DNA of 21,958 nucleotides, from contig NW_025955534.1 in the NCBI RefSeq assembly GCF_022376445.1, positions 1-21,958 of the forward strand, given 5' to 3'. This stretch comes from Fomitopsis serialis (lineage: Eukaryota > Basidiomycota > Agaricomycetes > Polyporales > Fomitopsidaceae). Positions 1 through 15,690 of this stretch are shown one piece after another. How positions within the stretch are numbered: the stretch's first letter is position 1; every line of letters starts with the position of its first letter. The position numbers were made by a program, and so were the translations under genes. Under the pieces are notes generated by a model. It had not been told where the DNA came from, ran no database searches, and saw only the letters and a list, made by a program, of their open reading frames with translations.

Positions 1-102
1 TATAAGAAGGACCGCATCAACAACTAACGTTTATTTATGTACTACTACCGCTCCTGTATTGCTGTATTCCGGAGTCTGTCCTCTTGCCTATCCTTTAGCC
101 TC

Positions 103-1261
103 TCACGTTGTCGATTGTCCTGCTCGATTGACCATTGATACCATGCCGTGTGCTGTCGTCGGCGTCATTGTGTGATTATGCTGGTGATGGTCTGGGGAGA
201 GCGAGACCATGTAGCCCTTGAAGTGCATGTCCGTCCGGCCAGGCGGTCTCTTCCCAGACTCCGCGAGGCGCGAGAGTAGGTCAGTATGGGCAAGCGGGCC
301 AACAGGCTCGCGAACCGCCGTTTCAAAACCGAGGCGACAGTTGATGGTTTGCGAACGCTGAATCCTCCGAGTTGGGCAGGCGGCCCGTCGTCGCGAGTGA
401 GTGGACCTCTTCCATGATGCCTGCGTCCTGCAGAGCCATCGGGCGGATACCAGCTTGTTGCAGCGCCAATTTGTCCACTCGACGCTCCTGAGATTGGAGG
501 GCTGGACCCTGCTCAACGCCTACCTCGAGGCGGGTAGAGCATCCGGAGGTTCTTCTGGAAGTAGTCCCGGCGGATGTGGACCTCTCTTCGTTTGCTGAAG
601 CGACCAATATCTGTGCATCCTCAGAGTCTGGGTCGGCGCGTTTAGGGAGAGGTGAGGACGCCGGACTCGCGACAGATAAGCGCCCTTTTCCGGTGTGACG
701 CGTCGCTGATCAGCAGTGCCGTCAGCTCCGCTGAGGCTACTGGAGGCCTGGAGGTTCGACGGAAGGGATGATGGGATCTGGGGGTGGAGAGGAAGGGTCA
801 GTCATAATAGGCTGGCAAGGTGGGTCAGCGAACGGTGGCAACGAGAACAAACGAGAGGGTGCGGAGGAACCTCGCACCTGAAGGAGCTCCCACCTAAGCT
901 TGCCCTTTCTGCCATACGCAAGGTCGAGGACGTGGTCAAATTTCTCCCAGACCCCGCGATTCGCCAGACGCAGCTTTTCAGCTCCTGCACAAGTGTCAGC
1001 TACGTCGGACGCACAGTAAACTGGCACGTACATTGTGCACTCGCTTCATCTTTTCGCACGGAGTTGATCATCATGGGTTTCCAGCAATGTCCTAGCATCG
1101 TCACTGAGCTTGATCCTGAAAAACTGCCTACAGGAAGCCGGTTACTTTGGTGGTGCACCACGAGGAAGGCATACGTGCCGGAGATAGTTTGTAGGCAAAA
1201 GGCGGATCTCCCTGTGGAATGTGCGATATAGCGAGAAGACTGCATGAGTGTCTGCAGCCAT
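103..1261 (-). CDS. LYR-motif (Complex1_LYR-like) protein with long C-terminal extension; frame-broken
   Basis: Exons read on the minus strand: 1261-1175, 1123-1032, 984-878, then about 811 to 103, with the stop at 105-103. Introns carry GTATGC, GTACGT and GTGCGA donors. Residues 9-20 read FSLYRTFHREIR, the Leu-Tyr-Arg motif that names the family; exon 2 (KLSDDARTLLETHDDQLRAK) and exon 3 (FDHVLDLAYGRKGKLRWELL) complete a helical LYR domain. LYR proteins generally act in mitochondrial iron-sulfur or complex assembly; which partner this one serves cannot be told. About 200 further residues follow, with blocks such as KRADPDSEDAQ, FSKRREVHIRRDYFQ, MEEVHSLA and RRFASLLARLPILTYS. Exons 2 and 3 are each one base short (near 1051 and 974), and more breaks lie near 740, 645-652, 609, 530, 325 and 262; nearly all fit a single lost base. 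The start at 1261 lies just before the LYR helix. Family call fairly sure; the exon structure below 811 is less so. Confidence 0.62.
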
Positions 1262-1434
1262 GGTGGACGAATACAGCGTTGAGAGGGCTGTCGGTCGCGG
1301 TGGGGAGCTGTTCGCGCTGGCGCCCGTCCGCAGACTCGAAGCACTCGAGCGCGACACCGAGGATGTTCCAAGCGCCCGCATGTGAGTGTCCTTCGATCGC
1401 GTCGTGACGCGTAAGCGCCCTGCCCCCCTCCTCT

Positions 1435-1440
1435 CCCCGC
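1435..1440 (-). promoter_or_regulatory. Candidate CreA/Cre1 carbon-repressor site
   Basis: CCCCGC on the plus strand reads GCGGGG on the minus strand and fits the fungal carbon-catabolite repressor consensus SYGGRG. It lies about 490 bases upstream of the endoglucanase start. A six-base match in GC-rich DNA can occur by chance. Confidence 0.25.
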
Positions 1441-1786
1441 TCGTGCACCGCGTCTGTGCTACTGTAAATAGACTCTGCTCCCGGATTGTCTAGCCTCGGG
1501 CGCACCAATGCGATGCACTGCCTCGAGTCTTCTCATGCCTACCCACGTGTATACTCGCCCCATTCTCGAAGATACGGCTTCCAGCTCACGTTTGCACGCA
1601 TAAGGGGCTCTTGTCTGTGAACGTTTCATACCGGCATCGATGGGGCACAACAAATGGAAAAACATCGCACTCGAAATAGTACATTGGCAGTACGCTGAGT
1701 CAACTGAATACCACTCCGCATCCCTCGTTCTCACTCATCTCGACCCTGTGCGAACGCGTCCTCGCTCGCGCGTGGTCTTTCAAAAG

Positions 1787-1792
1787 CCCCGC
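1787..1792 (-). promoter_or_regulatory. Candidate CreA/Cre1 carbon-repressor site
   Basis: A second CCCCGC (GCGGGG on the minus strand, matching SYGGRG), about 70 bases upstream of the endoglucanase TATA box. Carbon-catabolite repression of cellulase genes through such sites is established in fungi; use here is inferred. Confidence 0.3.
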
Positions 1793-1859
1793 AGTTTTTC
1801 CGTGACCTGCATTCTTCTCTCGCTCATTTTATCGCTAAGCGGGTTCAGTAGCGGTCGGG

Positions 1860-1866
1860 TATAAAA
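1860..1866 (+). promoter_or_regulatory. TATA box of the endoglucanase gene
   Basis: TATAAAA ends 64 bases before the ATG at 1931, the usual distance for a strongly regulated fungal gene with a short 5' leader. Confidence 0.65.
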
Positions 1867-1930
1867 CGTACTCGAGCGAGATGCACAGTCGATCAGCAGG
1901 CCGCTTTGTGACAGCGAACAGCCTACTAAA

Positions 1931-3449
1931 ATGCTCTCCGTCCTTGCGCTCCTCTCAGCGGCCCTCGCGCCGCAGCTCGTGAGCGGCCAGGTTCCTCGCC
2001 TCGGCGGTGTCAACACTGCAGGGTTTGACTTCACGGTGGTGGGTGCATTTGCCGAGTCATACAGTCGAAACGCCTGAATTTAACTGGTAAATCGCTAATA
2101 GTATACCAACGGCAGCTTCACGAACAATGGTAAGAGGTCTAGTCGCCTGCTTCGATCACTACTTTCTCACTCAGGACGCAGCCGCGGCTCCGCCCACTTG
2201 GCAATACACCCACTTCTCTGCCGAGGGTGCCAACCTCTACCGTATCCGTGAGTAACCTTGTTTACCTTGAGTCAACTGTCTGGATGCGCATACCATATCA
2301 TTTCATAGCCTTCGCATGGCAGGAGATGACACCTACCCTTGGTGGGCCCATCAACGAAACCTTCCTCTACGATGAGTACAATCCCATCGTGCAAGCTGCG
2401 CTTGCGTCCAGTCCCGACGCCTATGTCATCGTTGACGTCGTGCGTACAACACGATCTACGACTCCTTACTGCCTTTTCAATGCTACCTTCGTAGCACAAC
2501 TACGCTCGCTGGAACGGCGAGATCATTGCCCAGGGCGGCCCGACCAACGAGCAGTACGCCTCCCTCTGGTACCAGCTCGCCGGCTTTTACGGGTCGACCC
2601 CGCGTGCCCTCCTGTGCGCCCTACCTTTGCGTGCCTCTATATCTGCGTGCTGACCCACCGATGTAAATAGCGGCCTGATGAACGAGCCCCACGACCTCGA
2701 CATCCCCACCTGGGCCGAGTCCGTGCAGTACGCCGTCAACGCGATCCGGGCCGCCGGCGCGCAAAACTACCTCCTGCTCCCCGGCTCGAACTACACCTCC
2801 GCCGCGACCTTCCCCACCGGCGCCGGCCCGTACCTGCTGAACGTCACCGACCCACTCGGCGGCACCGAGAAGCTCATCTTCGACGGTAAGCGGCTTGCTC
2901 CTCTGCTGGAGTGCTGCGCCGTCTGACGCGTGGGTTGTAGTCCACAGGTACCTCGACTACGACAACAGCGGTACCCACGCCGAGTGTGTCACCGTACGTC
3001 CCCCCTCTGTACAGTGCGATGGAGCGCGCGGCTGACCGACGTCCCCCAGAACAACACGGAAGTGTTCGAGACGCTCGTCACCTGGTTGCAAGCGAACGGC
3101 AACCGCCAGGCCATCCTGAGCGAGACCGGCGGAGGCAACACCGCCAGCTGCGACGAATAGTAAGCACCCCGTGTCCCATCCCATGCCCCGTAGCACTGAT
3201 TCGTTCCCCGCAGCCTCTACCAGGAACTCGCGTACATCAAGAACTCGTACCCCAGCATGGTCGGCTTCTCCGTCTGGGCCGCGGGCTCCTTCGCGACCAA
3301 CTACATCCTGTCGATGACGCCCTACGCAAATGGCACCGACCAGCCCCTGTACAACGTTGCTGGTGAGTGCATCTTATTATGTGTAACATCATGTCTAGTC
3401 AGTGCTAACCGTTACCCCAGTGCGGCCGAACTTGCCCGCTCCGGTGTAA
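1931..3449 (+). CDS. Secreted endo-beta-1,4-glucanase, glycoside hydrolase family 5 (subfamily 5-like)
   Basis: Ten exons: 1931-2038, 2102-2129, 2182-2247, 2309-2439, 2495-2613, 2671-2885, 2941-2993, 3050-3159, 3214-3362, 3421-3449; 335 residues with no frame break. The product should cut internal beta-1,4 bonds of cellulose outside the cell by the retaining GH5 mechanism. An N-terminal hydrophobic signal peptide (about residues 1-19) runs straight into the catalytic domain at QVPRLGGVNTAGFDF. Visible family blocks are IPFAWQEMTPTLGG, HNYARWNGEIIAQGGPTNEQ, GLMNEPHD (Glu of NEP is the acid/base), FDVHRYLDYDNSGTHAECV, AILSETGGGNTASC (Glu of SETGG is the nucleophile) and VGFSVWAAGSF. There is no CBM1 cellulose-binding module, which many fungal GH5 endoglucanases carry at the N terminus. 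Several Asn-X-Thr sites could be glycosylated. The edges of exons 2 and 3 are the least certain, because neighbouring AG acceptors exist. A TATA box and two CreA-like sites lie upstream. Confidence 0.93.
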
Positions 3450-4102
3450 TATTGAGCTTGCCGTAGGAGTAGTACTCGTGTGCACTTCCAATGAATTGAA
3501 GTCTACTTTGTGCACTCAAGAGTCTTGATTTGCTACTTACTGTGACAGTGATGGTCAAGTCGAGACTACACCCTTCCGCACTCTGCGGTAATGCATGTTC
3601 GAATCATGACGCGCTTTGAAGAGAGAGCGCTTGATCGTGAGTCTGACATCCAATGAGTACCGTCATCACCTGCAGCCTGCACTGACGTCCACTCTGTAAA
3701 TGTTTTCTATCCCGTTCAGCAGCAATCTCGCACCAGCTCTTTGAACAGCGCACTGGCGATAGCTTATGCACCCCTAAAAATGCACTTCATTGTACGCGCG
3801 AGTAAGAGAAGACATGATGATACATTGATGCATGGGAGATCGAATATAAATGCTAGACGGGAAATGATACACGCAAAATTACTCCTGTAACAAGGCTACA
3901 CAGAAGGTCGACGAAAGACAGGGTGAAGGGAAGACTATGCAAGAAGATACAAATGATACATGCGAGGATATTGGTCCGTGAGTCCGTTCGTTCTAGAGTG
4001 TACATAGAATGCTGACGTGACTAGGCTGTTGCTCGAGGTCAGGGAATACATAAGACGAGATGTCCAATAGCTCAGGCGATAAATATGTGCGTGAACCTCG
4101 TT
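3450..4102. other. Convergent 3' spacer, no gene seen
   Basis: Tail-to-tail region between the stop of the endoglucanase gene (3449) and the stop of the minus-strand repeat gene (4103). It is visibly more AT-rich than the flanking exons, as expected for two 3' untranslated regions. I find no open frame, repeat or RNA gene that can be supported. Confidence 0.6.
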
Positions 4103-7100
4103 CTAGCGAAATCCTCCTCGATACTGACTGGCTCCGACGTTGGTGACGCGACCAGGTGATGCTGAACCAAGCATTGAGCCGACTGTGCGCAGAATTTGAG
4201 ACGCAGACGTACCTCCAAATACAAACTGCTCACGGATCCCACTGGCCTCCCTTCTGCTACCAGGAGGCATCTTCTAATGACTCGGTGAGTGGGCAGCCAT
4301 GCATACGACGCGGTAGCGCTTACCTTCACCGGGCGAGGCTGAGGCTGCCCGTATCCCTGAGCCCGCATGTTCCCCTGTATGCCTGAAACTGGACCCTGAG
4401 TGTTGCCTGGGTCACGTCGCGGCGCATAGGATGTGGCGGAGCGATGGGCTGAGAACGGGGGCCGACTGAAGGTGCGACGCTACCAGGAATGCCGCCTGCG
4501 GGGCGTTTGTGTGCAGGGCCCTGCATAGACGTCCCAGAAGAGAAACCGACGACAGTGGGGTTACTTTGTCTCGAGGCGAAATTGGACGACGGCGCCATGC
4601 TACTAGTGACGGTGGGTACTTGCGCAACTCCTCGTGTTGATGAAGGCTGCTGACCTGACGGGGCCATCAGCAAAGCCTACATTGTGTGCGTCAGTATTCA
4701 GAGCAGAAGGAGCGTGTTCAGATCACTAACACGAGGGGGTGCATTCTGCGTCCCCGTCTTGCGCGGGCTTGCCGAAGTCGTCGCAACGGGCAAAGTCACA
4801 GCATACAGTTTGTCTCCGTGTCGGTATAGAACTTGACGCGGCCCGACGTTCTTGAAAGTCGAATGGGTAGAGGTGGCGCCTGATGGTGCGGCGGCGGGTA
4901 CGGCGGGTACTTGGTTGTTGGTCGATGCGTGTAGTGTACTGCCTGAACCTGGAGCTGAGCTGAATGCACTGCTGGCCGACAGTGCATTCAGCTGAGACCC
5001 AGATGCAAGCCACGCCTGCACAAAAGCGCGACGAACCGCTGGACCGTCGACGGCTTCAGGTTTCTGGAAGGGAGAATGAGAACAGCAGACAAAGACATAA
5101 CGCTGGATACTTACTGCATCGGTACGCCTTCCAGTCATTCTCTGCGGGGTCGGTACTACAGTGTTGATGGTGCAGTCGGGGACCGACTCCGCCATCTCTA
5201 CGTCTTCGTCGAGATACGGCTTCTGATAAGTCGTGATCTCATCCATGTCGACGTCGGACATAGCTTTGCCGAGTTCAGGAGAGGCCATAACCTCATCCAT
5301 GTCAGGGGAAGACATGCACTCGTCCATTGCATGCGTAACGTCAATGCTGCGTTGCATGCACGGTGTCACCGACTCAGCGGCCTCGACCTTGCGGCGGCGA
5401 CGAATCTTCCTCGCGCCGATGGTCATTGCCGTGAACACGGCAACGATCTGGTCGACAGCACTGTCCTCGTCGACGTTCTACATTGGACGGCATTAGACGA
5501 GCATCTTACGGGAGAAAAGCTGGTCAACTTACCATGCGTGCTTGTCGCGACTCAAAGTTGGCACAGGGCAAGAGCGGGGAAGCCGCAGCGTCGCAGCCTA
5601 TGGTCGGTGACCAAGTGGCTGAAGCACACGAGAGTGCTGGGCTCGCCAGCAGGACACTGGCTGTCTCTCGTATCGACGTCCACAAGGAGCTTGAAGGGGC
5701 CACTGGCGACGTCGGGGTGCTGTATTCAACGAGCGGTGACATCGTCGAGGAGTCTGAGAGTTCTGGAGTATCCGGCACCATGAGGGTAGGTTCTCGCATT
5801 GTCGTCCATGCGGGAGATGCAGACACAACGGTGGTCGCCGTCTCCTCTTTGATTGGCTTAGCCGGAGAAGCGATCTCCGTCTCCTGGAACAACTGGTATA
5901 TTAGGCGATGACTAGCATGGTTCAGGGAATGAACATACCGGTGACTTGGGTTCCGGGGGTACATCGTCGACGACGGTGGACGTATCAGACTCGAGGTCGT
6001 CAAAGCTGAACTTGGCGAGGTCCTCTGCAATGCTGTCCACCATTGGGCTAGGACTGCGCGAGCCAGGGTCGCGAAGGCTGAAATCGGTGAGGTCCTCTAC
6101 TAGCTGTTCGAATGCGTGATAGGGACGCGAAAAGAGTGGAGACGTAGGCATCGTAAATGCTGCCATCGGAGACGAGTTCGACGATGCGGCGGATAGTGCT
6201 GGGCTAGAAGCGTGTGGAAGGGCATACTGGACTCCAATATCCGTGTTGACGAGATCCCGGGGGCTGTCGGGGAGAGGGATGCTGGTAGCGTTCATGAGCT
6301 CTAGGAGACCATCATCGGAGATGTCGGGCGTATAGGCTGGGGCAGAAATAGTCGCGATGTTGACGAAGTCCTGGGGACTGTCAGGGAGAGGAATGCTGAC
6401 GGCGTTCATGACGTCCAGGAGATCCTCTTCGCAAGAGATGGCAGGCGTATAGGCTGTGATAGAAACAGGCATGGCGGTGACGGGAGCCTGAGGGCTGTCG
6501 GGGAGAGGGATGCTAGCGGCAGTAGTGAGCTCTAGGAGACCTTCATCGGCGGAAACGTGAGGCGTATAGGCTGGGACAGAAACAGTCGTGGTGCTGACGG
6601 GACTTTGGGGGCTGTCGGGGAGAGGAATGCTGTCCGTGAGGCCGTGGAGACCTTCATCGTTGGAAACGTAAGGCGTATAGGCTGAGACGAAAACAGATGT
6701 AGCAGTGAAAGGGCTAGGATTGTGGAGTTCATGTCCCTCTTCGCCGTTCATGACAAGTTCGGAGAAGGTGACGACGGATGAGGATGGCGAGGCGTCGAAG
6801 GCGAGGAACATAGGAGTGTGCGGCTGGGAGTCCAAGGTGCGTTCGAGAGGGCCTTCCTCGGACTGCTCCTGCTCGTTGAACGAAGCAGGTACAAGGATTC
6901 CGAGACCGATAACGGCGGATGAAGTGGAGCCTTGCGAAGTGCACCGGAGACGGGGGCTAAAGTACGGTGTTTCGCCTAGGACTTCAGGTGTGTCCAGGGC
7001 AGGCGAATAAAATGACGTCGATGGCGAAGAGACAGCGGACAGCGACTTGTCCGTCAGGGGGGATGCAATCGATGGCGAAGCGTCTGTGGAATCATCGAGT

Positions 7101-7783
7101 GTTGCGACGGGGGAAACAACGACAACGACGGACAATGAATCGTTGGCGTCGAGCAACCATGCTTGGTGGGCGTCGACAATGCTTGTGTCGGAGTCGGAGT
7201 CGCTGATGCTAAACGTCGTAGAGAGGTCGTGAAGTGATGAGGAAGCCGTCACAGCCGTCATCGACGGGGAGTTGGTCCGAGCGACTCCAACGTATGAGGA
7301 TATCCTGGCGGCGATAGTCAGGCACTTCCATGCGGCAATCCTGAGGGCGAGGCACAGCGCCTCCAGGATAGCGACGACGACGATGCAAACGATATGAACT
7401 GCGATATTGCCGGCGACCATCGCACGCAACATTGAGCGGGCCACGAGCGTACCGCCGGCTGCTGCGAGGGGTCGAAGACGTCCGACGTAGGTGTCCAATG
7501 TCCCGACGAACCTAGGCAAGATGTCGCCGGACATCGCGATGGCGATACTGACATAGGCGTCGATGATGGCGGGCGGGATGGGCGAGGTGAGCAGGAAGCT
7601 GTGGACTTGCGTCAGTGGGATGTCATCGTCGAAACTGGATACTTACTTGAGCAGACCATTCAAGATGTTCTGTACCTTTGCAACGATGTGTACACGTCCC
7701 GTGACGGTGGCGGTTGCGACCAGACCGAAGACGAGGAGGGCGAACCGGAGTGCCTGCATACCTATGGGGGGTGCAGGAGGCAT
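4103..7783 (-). CDS. Unrecognised large protein: N-terminal membrane segments, Ser/Pro-rich region with tandem repeats
   Basis: Exons read on the minus strand: 7783-7647, 7598-5939, 5892-5533, 5477-5115, 5063-4731, 4676-4324, 4273-4103, about 1,125 residues. Most introns have strong donors (GTAAGT, GTATGT, GTAAGC) and are 46-55 bases, so the model is well supported. Hydrophobic stretches near residues 10-28, 47-67 and 112-134 suggest a signal anchor plus membrane segments. The long remainder is Ser, Thr, Pro, Asp and Glu rich and probably disordered. It holds four tandem repeats (separate entry), a doubled EDL-x-x-FS block, then MDE-x-M-x-SP-like repeats and a basic RKIRRRRK patch in exon 4. 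Exon 6 needs one extra base, most simply a lost C in CCC at 4409-4411; this joins the Gly/Gln/Pro-rich text to exon 7, which ends QYRGGFR. Read strictly, the frame stops at 4326 just before a GTAAGC donor. No family is recognised and no function is proposed. Confidence 0.72.
6235..6690 (-). repeat. Four in-frame tandem repeats of 37-39 codons in the repeat protein
   Basis: The core GCCTATACGCC (Ala-Tyr-Thr-Pro, minus strand) recurs at 6672-6682, 6561-6571, 6444-6454 and 6327-6337. The spacings are 111, 117 and 117 bases, all multiples of three. Each unit reads AYTP-x2-S-x-DEGLLEL, then SIPLPDSPQ, then a variable Val/Thr/Ala linker. Copy 1 lacks two residues in its middle, and copy 3 has a changed first half. 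Confidence 0.9.
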
Positions 7784-8484
7784 GGTGGAGAAGTTAACGT
7801 GATGGCGTCGTGAGGTTGAGCTGAAGGCGAGTGCGCGCGGGGATGGGGCCTGGGAGGCGGGGGAGCGCAAGGCGGGTGGGGAGGGCAGGCGGGGTTGCTC
7901 GCCCTCTTTATAGGTGCGCGTCGCGACGCGGTTGAACGTCTCACGTGAGGGCATTCAACAAGGAAGCAAGCACACTCGCTGTCAACGACGGCGGGCGGCG
8001 CATTGCGGCCGCTGTCACCGGTGGAGCGGGTGCCGACGCCGACGTCGCGGCACGTCGCATGCCAGCGCGCGGCCGCCGGTGCGTCGCCCTCACGCGCTGG
8101 CCTCCTGCAAAGGGACGATGCCCTGCGTTCCCCCATAGTAGACCGCTTCTGCATATGCCCGCGCATGCGACGTCAGTTCCTTGCTGAGTGTTAGCAATCA
8201 TACTGCGAGACTGATCGGCACCCTCACCAGCCACCTGCTCATCGCTCGTCGAGCCTCAGCCTCACCCGCCGGTCTGACTCTGAGTCGTGCATCGCAGTCT
8301 GTGGTCCCCGCCGACCCTCCTCACCGAACCCTAACCATGCAGTAGAACCAAACCCGTGGGAAGGTACGGGAGGCGGCCATATCAGGAAGAGGTGGCCCGT
8401 CGCGACCTCTGCATCTGAGCTCACGCTGACCATCTCTCGATCTACGCGTTGCGACGCGTCCAGGCGCGTCTTGTCGCGACCGTC
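7784..8484. other. Divergent promoter region, no gene seen
   Basis: Head-to-head region of 701 bases between the minus-strand repeat gene (start 7783) and the plus-strand remodeler gene (start 8485). Many overlapping short frames exist in all directions because the stretch near 7980-8110 is very GC-rich, but none continues into an exon or shows a motif. A minus-strand TATA box is present. Confidence 0.6.
7906..7912 (-). promoter_or_regulatory. TATA box of the minus-strand repeat gene
   Basis: TATAAAG on the minus strand, about 120 bases upstream of the ATG at 7783. No equally clear TATA element faces the remodeler gene on the other side. Confidence 0.5.
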
Positions 8485-15335
<6,851 letters not shown>

Positions 15336-15690
15336 TAGTATTCACGCTAATATCGCTTTATCTTACGACCGCATGTAGTTAGCTTAACATTCATCTTGTA
15401 CACTCATACATCTTGCTAGTATTGCTACGATATAGTATTCTGGTTTGGACGCAGTCGTCGTCCGGAGTGGCGGGTGCCGCGAGTCATGCGAGTCGCGTGG
15501 GAGCTCGGCCACGCAGGGCCACGCATGAAGTGAACGTGTGGCCGGGAGCGGACCCACAAAAACAACTCTAAACTGCACCATAACGAGCCCTCGCCACTCC
15601 CCTCGCCCGGCAGATTGGACCAGTCGGACAATCGCCATCGACACAGCTGGCGATTCTTTGATGGTGAAGGCGCAAGTCAAAGGCTATAGC
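15336..15690. other. Spacer between remodeler and RNase III-like gene
   Basis: These 355 bases hold the remodeler 3' end and the upstream region of the next gene on the same strand. The open frame starting with GTG at 15538 has no ATG until 15661 and is not supported as coding. No other feature is seen beyond a short direct repeat (GGCCACGCA at about 15508 and 15519). Confidence 0.55.

Larger units (their letters stand above)
1262..1930. other. Shared upstream (divergent promoter) region, no gene seen
   Basis: These 669 bases separate the starts of the minus-strand LYR gene and the plus-strand endoglucanase gene. Small open frames here (for example 1640-1864 plus, 1459-1734 minus) show no family motif, no exon continuation and no codon pattern like the neighbours. 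The region holds a TATA box and two CreA-like sites, listed separately. Confidence 0.6.

Noticed and set aside
716..1231. 171-codon plus-strand open frame opposite the LYR gene
   Set aside because: It is the complement of exons that encode the LYR domain on the minus strand; its own text shows no family motif.
1640..1864. 74-codon plus-strand frame with a hydrophobic end
   Set aside because: It overlaps the TATA box of the endoglucanase gene and has no supporting motif.
3590..3615. TTCGAATC resembling a tRNA B box
   Set aside because: No matching A box or cloverleaf arms could be drawn around it.
4326..4430. Natural end of the repeat gene at the TGA at 4328-4326
   Set aside because: Possible, but the stop lies directly before a good donor, and the alternative frame continues into an open 57-codon exon; a lost C explains both.
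5076..5911. Plus-strand frames of 235 and 142 codons
   Set aside because: They lie antisense to exons 3-5 of the minus-strand repeat gene, which has consistent splice sites and phase.
6235..6690. CRISPR-like array
   Set aside because: The repeats are coding, in frame, diverged and without short unique spacers.
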